A stretch of 64,000 nucleotides of DNA from Nostoc linckia FACHB-104 (GTDB lineage: Bacteria > Cyanobacteriota > Cyanobacteriia > Cyanobacteriales > Nostocaceae), in assembly GCF_014696615.1 (NCBI RefSeq), contig NZ_JACJQJ010000007.1, positions 124,001 to 188,000 of the forward strand, written 5' to 3'. The notes beneath the pieces are model-generated. The model saw nothing but the letters and a program-made list of their open reading frames with translations. It searched no databases and had not been told where the DNA came from. Shown here in pieces: positions 28,069 through 36,728 of the stretch; the stretch's first letter is position 1, and each line of letters begins with the position of its first letter. Made by a program: the position numbers and the translations under genes.

Positions 28069-28137
28069 ATACCAAATTAAATTATGTTTGCTACACATCA
28101 ATATATTCTAGAGGGCATGGCAGTGCCATGCCCCTAC
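28069..28137 (+). repeat. Interspersed 69-base repeat with palindromic end, copy A
   Basis: This stretch from ATACCAAATTAA to GCCCCTAC has a second copy on the opposite strand at 40262-40330, including CACATCAATATATTCTAGAG and the palindrome core. The two copies differ at scattered positions, including within the palindrome arms (GGGCATGGCA here). Confidence 0.8.
28113..28133. repeat. Palindromic repeat, GGGCA-arm family, copy 2
   Basis: GGGCATGGCA, centre G, TGCCATGCCC: perfect 10-base arms. It differs from copy 1 (15946) at several arm positions, each compensated on the other side. Confidence 0.75.
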
Positions 28138-28216
28138 CATCTGTCGCATTCTTTTTGCAAATTAGTATTATGAATAAATGTTGATAACAGCAAAATTAAC
28201 CCTGGAAGCTTTTTGG

Positions 28217-29695
28217 TCAAAATTGACGTGACCAATCCTTAGGCCAGCGTTCAACTACGACTTTCGTTTGGGTGAAAAATTCGACGGCGTGATTGCTTTG
28301 ACCATGTAAATCGCCAAAAAAGCTTTCTTTCCAACCGCTAAAGGGGAAAAATGCCATTGGTGCAGCCACACCAATATTAATACCAATATTACCAACCTCA
28401 GCTTCGTAGCGAAACTTACGGGCGGCTGCACCACTGCTGGTAAATAAACAAGCCATATTCCCATATTGACCGCTATTGACGAAGGCGATCGCATCATCAA
28501 TAGTATTGACATGAATTAAGCTCAATACTGGGCCAAAAATCTCGGTACGGGCGATTTCTCCTGCAGGGTTGACGTTTTGCAGAATTGTCGGGCGAATAAA
28601 GTTACCTTGTTCGTAACCAGAAATCTGCGGTTTTCGTCCGTCAACTAAAAGATTGGCACCTTCTTCTACACCCTGTTGAATTAATTGTTCTATGCGGGTT
28701 TTACTGCGAAGATCAATTACAGGCCCCATTTCTACACCCTGGTCTAAACCGTTACCTACCACACGCTTTTGAGCAGTTTCGGCCATCGCTTCTGTGAAGG
28801 AGTCACGTGCATCTGCAACGGTGACAGCAATGGAAGCAGCTAAACAACGTTGTCCCGCACAGCCAAAAGCACTATCAGCAGCGATGCGTGTAGTCATTTC
28901 GATGTCTGCGTCAGGTAAAACAATCAAGGGATTTTTCGCCCCACCTTGACATTGCACCCGTTTCCCATTGGCGGCGGCGCGACTATATATATATTTAGCG
29001 ACTGGTGTGGAACCAACAAAACTAATTGCCCGAATTTGGGGATGATCTAAAATAGCATCGACAGTTTCTTTCGCACCGTTAACGAGATTGAGTACACCTT
29101 TGGGTAAACCCGTTTTTTCTACCAATCCAAAGATTTTTTGCATTGTCAGCGGTACTTTTTCCGAAGGCTTGACAATGTAAGTATTGCCAGTTGCGATCGC
29201 ATAGGGTAAAAACCAAAATGGAATCATCCCCGGAAAATTGAACGGACAAATCACCGCCGCCACTCCCAAGGGTTGACGAATCATCATCTCATCAATCCCT
29301 CTGGCAATATCTTCTAAATTTGTTCCCTGCATCATCATTGGTATACCACAGGCAACTTCTACATTTTCTATCGCCCGTCGCATTTCCCCTTGGGACTCCG
29401 ACAAAGTCTTACCGCATTCTAAGGTAATTGTGCGTGCCAAATCCTCAAAGTTTTCTTCCAGCAGATTTTTGAGTTTAAATAAATACTGTACTCTTTCGGC
29501 TGCTGGTGTGCGCCGCCATGTCACAAAAGCTGCTGCTGCGGCTGCAACTGCTTGATTGACTTCAGATGCAGGTGATACTGGTACTTGAGCTAATATTTCT
29601 GCTGTCGCTGGGTTGATGACATCTAAATAATCTGTAGTATTAGATGCACACCATTGTCCGTTGATGTAGTTAGGTAAGGTGGGGGTTGTAGTCAT
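28217..29695 (-). CDS. CoA-acylating methylmalonate-semialdehyde dehydrogenase-like aldehyde dehydrogenase
   Basis: A 492-residue ALDH-superfamily enzyme. The catalytic Cys is in [20 protein letters not shown] is the cofactor loop, and the general-base region reads [13 protein letters not shown]; having Gly-Ala-Lys-Asn there instead of the usual ELGGK-type Glu is typical of the MmsA branch, which makes acyl-CoA from methylmalonate or malonate semialdehyde in valine and inositol breakdown. Cytoplasmic tetramer by family. The ATG at 29695 starts [15 protein letters not shown]; a longer frame to 29761 translates STRR repeats ([13 protein letters not shown]) and is rejected. Neighbours give no pathway context. 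Confidence 0.85.
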   Translation of the reverse strand: MTTTPTLPNYINGQWCASNTTDYLDVINPATAEILAQVPVSPASEVNQAVAAAAAAFVTWRRTPAAERVQYLFKLKNLLEENFEDLARTITLECGKTLSESQGEMRRAIENVEVACGIPMMMQGTNLEDIARGIDEMMIRQPLGVAAVICPFNFPGMIPFWFLPYAIATGNTYIVKPSEKVPLTMQKIFGLVEKTGLPKGVLNLVNGAKETVDAILDHPQIRAISFVGSTPVAKYIYSRAAANGKRVQCQGGAKNPLIVLPDADIEMTTRIAADSAFGCAGQRCLAASIAVTVADARDSFTEAMAETAQKRVVGNGLDQGVEMGPVIDLRSKTRIEQLIQQGVEEGANLLVDGRKPQISGYEQGNFIRPTILQNVNPAGEIARTEIFGPVLSLIHVNTIDDAIAFVNSGQYGNMACLFTSSGAAARKFRYEAEVGNIGINIGVAAPMAFFPFSGWKESFFGDLHGQSNHAVEFFTQTKVVVERWPKDWSRQF

Positions 29696-29745
29696 GTGGG
29701 GATTGGGGATTGGGGATTGGGGACTGGGGATTGGGGATAAATTAC
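29696..29745. repeat. STRR run of GGGGATT units
   Basis: Five GGGGATT/GGGGACT heptamers directly upstream of the dehydrogenase start codon on its strand, so the repeat is in the gene's 5' untranslated leader. Confidence 0.75.
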
Positions 29746-29876
29746 TTCTGACTTTTGACACTTGATTCTTGACACTTGACTCTTAAATCAGAAGATAGGT
29801 GTACCAGTTGCGTAAGTCCTGCATTATTTGATTTGGTATAAGTTAATAATTTCATAAATCATTAATGATGAATATA

Positions 29877-30275
29877 CTATGGCAATAATCTTGCAAAAAT
29901 TACACCTAACTGAATACAGATAATTCCTAATATGGCACTACCTGCCCAATAGCCAGTTGCAATTAATAAATTACCACTACGGATTAAGCCGATAGTATCT
30001 AAACCATAAGTAGAAAAAGTTGTATATGCTCCTAAAAATCCAGTCGCTACCATTAACTTGATTTCTGGAGAAATAATTTCCACTTTTTCTAGAGTTAAGG
30101 TGGCGAAAAAGCCCATCGCTAAACAACCACTCAAATTAATAAAAAAAGTGCCATAGGGAAAACTAATGCCAAAGCGATTAGCAAACCACAATGTTAGATA
30201 ATATCGGCTTAACGCACCTGCGATCGCACCTAAACTAATGGCTATAGGATTACGTAAATTAGGGTCTTGTAACAT
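29877..30275 (-). CDS. crcB: Fluoride-specific ion channel CrcB/FluC
   Basis: A 132-residue protein with four membrane helices. It carries the family motifs [16 protein letters not shown] and [16 protein letters not shown], including the Asn and the Phe/Ser/Thr residues lining the fluoride path. It exports fluoride from the cytoplasm as a dual-topology dimer. No fluoride riboswitch was recognised upstream. It lies behind the dehydrogenase on the same strand, 180 bases before it, and is probably separately transcribed. Confidence 0.92.
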   Translation of the reverse strand: MLQDPNLRNPIAISLGAIAGALSRYYLTLWFANRFGISFPYGTFFINLSGCLAMGFFATLTLEKVEIISPEIKLMVATGFLGAYTTFSTYGLDTIGLIRSGNLLIATGYWAGSAILGIICIQLGVIFARLLP

Positions 30276-30438
30276 ATTACAAAACTAAAAATTTAAATTG
30301 GTAAATATAATTATTTATACATCAAAAGAAAGAATTAACTTCATACCATTAGTAGAAGCATTGAGTTTGGTAATTTTTTAAGGTAGAGCAAAAGCAGACG
30401 AAATACTGCGATGAGAATTATTCATTAACAGTAAAAGC

Positions 30439-30807
30439 ATGACAACTACTACAAATTACCAATCTCTGATTGATATTTGCATTCAAAATTGTCTTGATTG
30501 TGTACGCGATTGCGAAAACTGTGCTGATGCTTGTTTACATAGCGATATGGTACAGATGATGGCTGAATGTATCAAGCTGTGCCAAGACTGCGCTGATACT
30601 TGTATGCTGTGTAATCGCTTGATGGCACGCAATTCGCCTTTGTATCCTCATCTGTGTAATTTATGCGCGGAAGCTTGCGATCGCTGCGGTAGAGAATGTG
30701 ATAAACATCACCATGAGCATTGCCGACGCTGTGCTGCATCTTGTCACCGTTGTGCTGATTCTTGCCGTCAATTAGCTAGTGCGATCGCCAGTACAAGTAA
30801 AATTTGA
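30439..30807 (+). CDS. Four-helix bundle copper-storage-like protein (Csp family)
   Basis: A 122-residue cytosolic protein with 21 Cys, spaced mainly as CxxC or CxxxC along four helices (CIQNCLDCVRDC, CIKLCQDCADTC, CNLCAEACDRCGREC, CRRCAASCHRCADSC). This is the Csp (DUF326) pattern, in which Cys side chains inside a helix bundle store Cu(I). A HHHEH segment (about 96-100) joins helices three and four. There is no signal peptide, so it is a cytosolic Csp3-like form. It may buffer copper for thylakoid plastocyanin. It stands alone. Confidence 0.9.
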   Translation: MTTTTNYQSLIDICIQNCLDCVRDCENCADACLHSDMVQMMAECIKLCQDCADTCMLCNRLMARNSPLYPHLCNLCAEACDRCGRECDKHHHEHCRRCAASCHRCADSCRQLASAIASTSKI

Positions 30808-31108
30808 AAATTTCCTAGTGAGGTTCTCAGCCCTCAAATTAAGGGCTAAAGTCCTGACTAAGTATTTATTGAGTATGACAATACTTAATTCTTAATAAAG
30901 AAGTAATTTATAATACAGTACATTTTTCCCAAGAATTATATAAAGGCAAAGCTAATAGTATTTTTGCAACTTAAGCGGGAAAACCGTACTTAATTGGAGC
31001 GTAATTTCTACCTGTTAAATAACTGTTGAGGTGGTTAGAATCATAGTACGGCTTGAGTAATGCTGTTGTTTAAAAAATCAATTGCAGCATTAGTAGGAGA
31101 GCAAAAAT
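30808..31108. other. Intergenic gap, weak hairpin
   Basis: About 300 bases between the Csp and HtpX genes. AGCCCT (30829-30834) pairs with AGGGCT (30842-30847), a possible weak terminator without T-run. No gene was seen. Confidence 0.35.
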
Positions 31109-31978
31109 ATGGGAAATCAATTCAAAACTTTAGTATTGCTAGCTACTCTTAGTGGCTTATTAATTGCAATTAGTTACTGGATAATTGGCGGCAGTACTGG
31201 GTTAATTATAGGTATTGGTTTAGCAGCAGTCACAAACCTATTTTCCTGGTATCAATCAGATAAAATTGCGTTGGCTGTATATCGCGCCCAACCTGTAAGT
31301 GAAGCAGAAGCACCGAAGCTTTATCGGATAGTGCAAAAGTTATCTAAGCGGGCAAATATCCCCATGCCAGGAGTTTATATTGTCCCTAGCCAAACTGCTA
31401 ATGCTTTCGCTACAGGACGCGATCCAGAACATGCTGCTGTTGCTGTTACAGAAGGAATTTTGCAGATATTACCAGAGGATGAACTCGAAGGCGTAATTGC
31501 CCACGAACTTACCCACATTATTAATCGGGACACCCTAACACAGGCTGTTGCAGCCACAATCGCTGGTGCAATTTCATTCTTGGCACAAATGGTAAGTTAC
31601 AGCTTATGGTTTGGCGGTGGTTCACGAGATGATGATAGAGGTGGAAATCCTTTAGGTGTTTTATTAACAGTATTACTTGCACCTTTAGCTGCCACAATTA
31701 TTCAGTTAGGTATCTCACGTACCAGAGAATTTTCTGCTGATGCTGGTGCTGGGAAACTAACAGGTAATCCTCGCGCTTTAGCTAGAGCATTGCAACGTTT
31801 AGAAGCTACAGCTAGACAGTTGCCTTTAGATGCTAATCCAGCTTTTGAACCATTATTAATTATCAATCCAATTTCTGGAAAGTTTCTTGGTAACTTGTTC
31901 TCTAGTCATCCTGCTACTGAGGATCGTGTTGAGCAGTTACTCAAATTAGAGCAACAATTGACAACAACAGCTTATTAG
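31109..31978 (+). CDS. htpX: Membrane zinc metalloprotease HtpX (peptidase M48)
   Basis: A 289-residue membrane protease. The N-terminal two helices (about 8-28 and 30-45) precede the M48 domain; the zinc motif HELTH starts at His132 (VIAHELTHIINRD), and the third ligand Glu is in RTREFSADAGA near 207. Two further hydrophobic segments (about 150-170, 185-205) follow HELTH. HtpX degrades misfolded membrane proteins together with FtsH, which lies 15 kb away. AGGAG lies 10 bases before the ATG. Length and motifs are normal, so it should be active. Confidence 0.92.
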   Translation: MGNQFKTLVLLATLSGLLIAISYWIIGGSTGLIIGIGLAAVTNLFSWYQSDKIALAVYRAQPVSEAEAPKLYRIVQKLSKRANIPMPGVYIVPSQTANAFATGRDPEHAAVAVTEGILQILPEDELEGVIAHELTHIINRDTLTQAVAATIAGAISFLAQMVSYSLWFGGGSRDDDRGGNPLGVLLTVLLAPLAATIIQLGISRTREFSADAGAGKLTGNPRALARALQRLEATARQLPLDANPAFEPLLIINPISGKFLGNLFSSHPATEDRVEQLLKLEQQLTTTAY

Positions 31979-32110
31979 TTGGGAGTCAAGAGTCGGAGAG
32001 ATGCGATTAATCGCGTCTGTACTCAAAAGTCAAATTATTAGTGGCTAATTACGAACAGGGTGCAATTCTTAATTGGATAAGAAAATTTGCAATTTAAGGA
32101 TGTTTTAGCT

Positions 32111-32509
32111 ATGACTGACAATAACTTTGAATCAACAGTAGTAGTAGAAATTAGTCCTCAAACTCACGAATTAGTAGAAACTGAAATGGCTGGCGAAACT
32201 GATGAAGTCAAGAGTGAAACTAAAGCGTTAATTGAAGCACTCAAAAGACGCGCCCAAACTGAAGCCGAATCAGCAGGTACTCTTACCCGCGAAACTTATT
32301 TAAATGCTGTACGCCAAGCCCGGGAAGCTTTAGAAGGTGAGAAACTCATAGAACGCGATCGCATTGAACGTTCTTGGGCGGTAATGCAGGATGAAGCTGA
32401 AAAAAATTGGCAACTGCTAATTAAAGAGATTACAGGATTTGGCGATCGCGTGCAAAGTGCTGCCAAAGCTGCTTGGGAAGCCTTCAACGCCCCTCGTCCT
32501 CAAAGTTAA
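32111..32509 (+). CDS. Conserved-looking helical acidic protein, unknown function
   Basis: A 132-residue soluble protein, Glu- and Ala-rich, mostly helical, with an acidic N-terminal half (EISPQTHELVETEMAGETDE) and a C-terminal half of amphipathic helices (NAVRQAREALEGEKLIERDRIERSW). No membrane segment and no known motif. AAGGA lies upstream of the ATG at 32111; a longer TTG start at 32087 is less likely. It follows htpX by about 130 bases on the same strand and is closed by a bidirectional terminator at 32594. Confidence 0.65.
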   Translation: MTDNNFESTVVVEISPQTHELVETEMAGETDEVKSETKALIEALKRRAQTEAESAGTLTRETYLNAVRQAREALEGEKLIERDRIERSWAVMQDEAEKNWQLLIKEITGFGDRVQSAAKAAWEAFNAPRPQS

Positions 32510-32593
32510 TCAGATATACAAACTCTGAGGAGAATTACTACCGATCCTAAACTTGAAGCAAAGCAGATTCACTAATAGCAATTAAAATAGAAT

Positions 32594-32640
32594 AAATGAG
32601 TAAGGGCACAAAAATCTTATGCCCTTCCTCATTTATATTT
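32594..32640. terminator. Strong bidirectional terminator hairpin
   Basis: AAATGAG-T-AAGGGCA pairs with TGCCCTT-C-CTCATTT around an 11-base loop, followed by TATATTTTG. It lies between two converging genes and would terminate both. Confidence 0.75.
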
Positions 32641-32670
32641 TGTTTTTAAATACTCTCATCAATACTCCTA

Positions 32671-33096
32671 TCAAAAAGAGAACTTATAGGAAACATTACC
32701 TTCTTCATCCACTTCAAAAGAAGCATTAAGTTCTTGAGCTTTTTCATCTAAATATTGTTTAGATGCCTGAATTGACATATCAGCGTTTTTTGCCATTTGT
32801 AATACTGTGATTTTGCCAGTATTGGTTTCAACTAGTTTTAAAAATACTAATTCAAGACGCTGTTGCTCTGATGCGAGAATTAATGCTTTTTCTTTTCTGT
32901 TCTGCTGGACTAAAGACCAAGTCAACCATCCTCCGATCAGGGTTGAGGGAAGAGTCAAAATAGTTAAAGCCGCTATTGCATCATTCTTATCTTTTTCAGT
33001 AGTTTTGGGATTGAGAATATCAATTATCACTGCGGCAGAGAATGGAATACCAAATAATAAAAAACATACAGCTAAAAATTTTTTGACTAATTTCAT
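32671..33096 (-). CDS. Small two-helix membrane protein with helical cytoplasmic tail, unknown function
   Basis: A 141-residue protein from the ATG at 33096 (MKLVKKFLAVCFLL). Two membrane helices (about 6-25 and 43-62) are followed by a cytoplasmic domain with a helix-turn-helix-like segment, GKITVLQMAKNADMSIQASKQYLDEKAQELNA, that resembles small winged-helix dimers of the kind that end many cyanobacterial membrane proteins. DNA binding is not claimed. It is cut off from the gene on its left by a strong terminator and is followed upstream by the exosortase cluster, but orientation is the same, so it could be a distal member. Confidence 0.6.
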   Translation of the reverse strand: MKLVKKFLAVCFLLFGIPFSAAVIIDILNPKTTEKDKNDAIAALTILTLPSTLIGGWLTWSLVQQNRKEKALILASEQQRLELVFLKLVETNTGKITVLQMAKNADMSIQASKQYLDEKAQELNASFEVDEEGNVSYKFSF

Positions 33097-33206
33097 ACAA
33101 ATAGCTGAAGTCAAAAATGATACTTATATTATAGCCTCTGTTTCCCGTAATAGTTAAACTTAGGAGTATAAATTAATTGGCAATAATTTAAGTAGTTGTT
33201 AATTAC

Positions 33207-33887
33207 TCAGCGTGCCCAGTAGGTAGCGTACCACATCCAGACAAATGCAAAGGCGCAAATTAAGGCACCTAAATTCCATTTGACAGAATTTCTGATCAGA
33301 TCATCATAAGTATTATTCTTGGCTGCTTTAGCTTGATTACTGATTTTTGTTTCTAATTGTCCCATTTGTAAAAGTAATTCATTCTTAAATTTTTGGGGTT
33401 CTTGTAACTCAGGCGTATTCTTTTGCGAATTTAAAGTTTTTAAAACCTTATTGATATCTTCGGTGGTTTTAGCTTGATTTAATAGTGACTTTGCTTGTCG
33501 GATTTGAGTAATTTGTTGTGAAGACTGATTGTTAATTTGGATAAGGTTTTGATTATTAATTCGCAATGTATTATGAATACCTAAAGGTAATAATAATAAA
33601 AATCCAATTCCAGCTAATAAAGCAGTCCAAGATAATATTTTTAATAGATAAATTTCTCTTTTATCACGATAAATTCGTTCTCCGAAGAATACTAATATTA
33701 AAGCTATTAAAGGTAAAGGTGCGTGTTCTACTAGCGCTCCCAGCATTTGAAATTCCCAAACAGCATTGGTAAAATGCCAAGGTAACAAGATATTAACAAC
33801 ATCTATTGCTGCCAATAATAATAAAATATATCCCACAACACGCAAATTAAAAATAGAATTCCAGTATTCATCTTCAAATTGATTCAT
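33207..33887 (-). CDS. HpsJ-like protein, cyanoexosortase A-associated
   Basis: A 226-residue membrane protein. Helices lie at about 17-36, 52-70, 85-105 and 208-224, with a Gln/Asn-rich coiled coil between (INNQSSQQITQIRQAK). The start EDEYWNSIFNLRVVGYILLLLAAIDVVNILLP is typical of HpsJ, named from hormogonium polysaccharide genes of Nostoc, with a form that sits beside cyanoexosortase A. Here it is the last gene of that cluster, 27 bases after the associated protein gene. HpsJ has no known enzyme activity; a role in surface polysaccharide or sorting is inference. Confidence 0.8.
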   Translation of the reverse strand: MNQFEDEYWNSIFNLRVVGYILLLLAAIDVVNILLPWHFTNAVWEFQMLGALVEHAPLPLIALILVFFGERIYRDKREIYLLKILSWTALLAGIGFLLLLPLGIHNTLRINNQNLIQINNQSSQQITQIRQAKSLLNQAKTTEDINKVLKTLNSQKNTPELQEPQKFKNELLLQMGQLETKISNQAKAAKNNTYDDLIRNSVKWNLGALICAFAFVWMWYATYWAR

Positions 33888-33914
33888 AATTAATAATTAC
33901 TGTTTATTTAACAA

Positions 33915-34631
33915 TTATGGTTTAGGAAAGTGATAGCTCCACCATGAATAAGAATTCAACCAAGCTTTTTCTAAATGCTGATAAGCGCTGTGAGAGTTAA
34001 AACCATTAATTGGTGTAGATAAATGCGCCCATAAACAACGCCTATCGAAAAAGCTTTCTTTACCTAATAACCAAGAGAAAAAACGATGAAAACTCAGATT
34101 GTACAGATGGCGATTTCGCATAAACTCCTCTGGAGTCACTGTACTTTCACCTTGGGGATTAATACAGCTACTTAAATATGCTTTATTTTTATGAGTAAAT
34201 AAACCATAATAGCCTATTCCAGGTTGCTGACGTACAGTCTGAAATAGCTTACCTATAGGTAATTTTATATCTGTATTTTTGTAGATCATTTCTTCAACAT
34301 TCCCTAAGGTTCCTACAACATAACGCATCTCTATATCTATAGGAATGCTGTCATAGTAATATCGATACCGTCTCCCAGAAATTACAGCATCATATTGCTT
34401 TGTTTGCTGTACAACTATATCAGTCAAAGCCTGACTTTTCCAGATTGTATTTTTGTCCAAGACTACAGTTTCTGGGAACGCAAACGGTTGAATTTTCTGA
34501 ATAGTTGTATTTGGTGCAAAAATTAGTTTAGCTATAGTCAAGAAAAGACTTACAGAAGTTACAACTAGCAATCCTAGTCGTGGTTCGATTTGGAATTTTA
34601 TTTTTGGCTTTGATTTAGTTAATCCCGTCAT
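33915..34631 (-). CDS. Cyanoexosortase A system-associated protein
   Basis: A 238-residue protein with one N-terminal membrane helix (about 18-38) and an extracytoplasmic domain of EpsI-like character (YVVGTLGNVEEMI, GYYGLFTHKNKAYLSSCINPQGESTV). Such a partner regularly follows cyanoexosortase A, and the gene start overlaps the exosortase stop as ATGA, which supports the assignment. It probably helps the exosortase recognise or anchor the cleaved substrate. The catalytic chemistry is not known. Cys residues near 151 and 192 may be structural. Confidence 0.82.
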   Translation of the reverse strand: MTGLTKSKPKIKFQIEPRLGLLVVTSVSLFLTIAKLIFAPNTTIQKIQPFAFPETVVLDKNTIWKSQALTDIVVQQTKQYDAVISGRRYRYYYDSIPIDIEMRYVVGTLGNVEEMIYKNTDIKLPIGKLFQTVRQQPGIGYYGLFTHKNKAYLSSCINPQGESTVTPEEFMRNRHLYNLSFHRFFSWLLGKESFFDRRCLWAHLSTPINGFNSHSAYQHLEKAWLNSYSWWSYHFPKP

Positions 34632-35479
34632 GCTGATTTATATTGTTGTAATATCCAATAACATACATACACAAAAGCCAAAATTGAAAATGTAGAAAAT
34701 ATCTGACTTCCTGCACCTTCATGCCAATATTCAAATCCTTGATGATTTGAAGCAGCTACCAAAAGTGTCATCAATACTAACCGAAATATATTAATTACAA
34801 ATCCTAAAAATATAGCCACAATTGGCAACATAATTTTGTGAAATATTTTTATAGGGAACACTAATATAAATAGCAATGATAGTTGCAGCAATATTAAAAT
34901 TGCATTTAAACCCGAACAAGCAGGATATATTTCAATACCACCTGTGGGGAGAATGACATTGACACCTTGTCGAGAAACTGTAAATCCTAAGTACCACAGC
35001 ACAAAGGTAGAAAATTTTGCAGCTAGGATGCTGAGATTAAAATTACTATCAATGAAACCCAATATTAAACTTTCAGATAATAGCAGCAGTAAAATTGTAA
35101 ATTCTTGAATATATTGCTTTAATCCCCGGATACCAGAAGCTATTAAAGCTAAACCCAAAAATGATATTAAAGCTGATATTTTTACAAAAATTGAATCAAA
35201 CCAAAGCAAACTTAGGCTTTTGAATAGAAGAATAAAAATTAATAATAATCCTAAAAGAGTTGAGATAATATCACTTTCTAAACTTAGATTATCTCGCTTT
35301 TTCCAGATTAAATATAATATCGATGCCCAAAATAAACACCGAATAGTTAAAGCATCTAGACTAGCGATAAATTTCCCAGCTAAATCTAATTGAATAATAA
35401 TTAAACCAACAGCGATCGCACACAGCCAAAAATTAGGTTTTTGTAGCTTCTCAACAATATTAAAGCCAGATATTTTCAT
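34628..35479 (-). CDS. Cyanoexosortase A (CrtA-type transpeptidase-like membrane protease)
   Basis: A 283-residue polytopic protein with about eight helices. The exosortase triad is visible: Cys188 in PACSGLNA, Arg233 in NIFRLVLMTLL and His253 in YWHEGAG. Exosortases cleave PEP-CTERM-type tails of exported proteins and probably anchor them. The start overlaps the stop of the substrate gene by four bases (ATGA) and the end overlaps the next gene likewise, so all are translationally coupled. A start seven codons earlier is possible but would overlap the substrate gene more. The name cyanoexosortase A is by recognition of the family and its neighbours. Confidence 0.85.
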   Translation of the reverse strand: MKISGFNIVEKLQKPNFWLCAIAVGLIIIQLDLAGKFIASLDALTIRCLFWASILYLIWKKRDNLSLESDIISTLLGLLLIFILLFKSLSLLWFDSIFVKISALISFLGLALIASGIRGLKQYIQEFTILLLLLSESLILGFIDSNFNLSILAAKFSTFVLWYLGFTVSRQGVNVILPTGGIEIYPACSGLNAILILLQLSLLFILVFPIKIFHKIMLPIVAIFLGFVINIFRLVLMTLLVAASNHQGFEYWHEGAGSQIFSTFSILAFVYVCYWILQQYKSA

Positions 35480-36342
35480 GACTTTTTCTTTTTCAACCAA
35501 TTATGAAGCGCACCCCCAGCAATTACTGCTAAAATACCTGGAGTTGCTGAAAAATTGTAAGGAACTCCAGCAGTGTTAGTGTCAAGACTGATAGATTGTA
35601 AGTCAATATCTGCGCGTGCTGAAGTGGTATCATCTCCTAAAAATATAAAGTTAGAAGTTCGATAAACATCAGTTCCAAATCCACTAGCTGTAGTGTAATC
35701 GCGTAGCGCACCACTTAAAAGAGTTGTAGTGTTATTAGTTAGCGTATAGTTGCTACCAACAACGTTCAAAGTATAACTATTTAGGCTAGATAGCAAACTT
35801 GAAACATTAGTTACTTGTTCACCAATAGAGTTAAAAGAAGAACTGGCCTGAGAAAAAATATCACTATTTCTAAAACCTATTTCTATACCTTGTTTATCAC
35901 TACTGATAGCAATGACACTAAAGCCAGCGCGATAAGCGCCATTAGTTCCATCATTAACTTGAGAGTTAATTTTTACTGTAAAAGTGAGACTATAACCAGC
36001 ATTCCTATCTAGTGAGGGAAATGATGAATTGACTAGAGTAGTAGGAGTTATTAGGGACGGAGGAGCTGAGTTGGTTAGATTATAATTACTATAACCACCA
36101 TAGATACCATTATTGTTACTCGCACTAGTATTTAAATTTGTGACACCGCTGCTGAAACTCTGGGTACCACCATTCGGAGAACCAAAAGTTAGAGCAGGTG
36201 AATTGTTGAGTTCTGGTGAATTATATAGATTAGGTGTGACACCTGATGTTCCATTATAAAGAGTGATAACTCCCGCTATGCTGCGGTTATTTGTCAGCAG
36301 TATGATAAATCCTACGCTGAGAGCAATTATTTTGTTTCTCAT
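35476..36342 (-). CDS. Exported exosortase substrate with PEP-CTERM-like tail
   Basis: A 288-residue protein. The N-terminus has a signal peptide (MRNKIIALSVGFIILLTNNRSIAG). The mature region is Ser/Thr/Asn-rich and beta-like with a possible concanavalin-type fold. The C-terminus has the three-part sorting signal: VPYNFSATPG, a hydrophobic helix (ILAVIAGGAL), and a basic tail (LKKKK). It should be cut near the motif by the exosortase encoded directly downstream. Placing a single substrate immediately before its exosortase, with ATGA overlap, suggests a dedicated pair; other substrates may lie elsewhere. The surface role is unknown. Confidence 0.82.
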   Translation of the reverse strand: MRNKIIALSVGFIILLTNNRSIAGVITLYNGTSGVTPNLYNSPELNNSPALTFGSPNGGTQSFSSGVTNLNTSASNNNGIYGGYSNYNLTNSAPPSLITPTTLVNSSFPSLDRNAGYSLTFTVKINSQVNDGTNGAYRAGFSVIAISSDKQGIEIGFRNSDIFSQASSSFNSIGEQVTNVSSLLSSLNSYTLNVVGSNYTLTNNTTTLLSGALRDYTTASGFGTDVYRTSNFIFLGDDTTSARADIDLQSISLDTNTAGVPYNFSATPGILAVIAGGALHNWLKKKKS

Positions 36343-36728
36343 TTAATTTATATATTTTGTGTTAGTAATTACAATGATTTTCAAACTCCTTAAATACAGC
36401 TGATGCTCAAGAGATAACAATTTTGTGCGCTTAAGCTTGTAGTGTATTGAAATTGCAATCACGGTAATTATAAGGTTCTCGCTATTACTTCAATTAGACC
36501 CTGAAACTTAGAATATATATACTCCTGTAGATAATGTGTAATTTATAACGCAATATTATATGCGATACTCTAAGAAAAGTCTGAATCAGCGAAGCAAAAG
36601 ATTGTAAATTTTATCGCAATACTGTTTCGTAGTATTACTATTAATTAATATAAAAATTAGCGCAAAGTAGACTTCGCGCGTTAGCGTAGCGTATTGGAGA
36701 ATTGAGCGGGAGACAAAAAACTCTCGTA
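36343..36728. other. Intergenic gap, promoter region of exosortase cluster
   Basis: About 386 AT-rich bases. A short repeat-like piece with GCGCGTTAGCGTAGCG lies near 36675-36695. No gene was accepted. The promoter of the exosortase operon is expected near 36343-36500. Confidence 0.4.

Larger units (their letters stand above)
27907..28216. other. Intergenic gap with interspersed repeat
   Basis: About 310 bases between the fibrillin gene and the converging dehydrogenase gene. It contains the 69-base dispersed repeat at 28069-28137; the rest shows no gene or terminator with a T-run. Confidence 0.45.

Noticed and set aside
30276-30438. Fluoride riboswitch before crcB
   Set aside because: No fluoride-aptamer signature was visible in the upstream bases.
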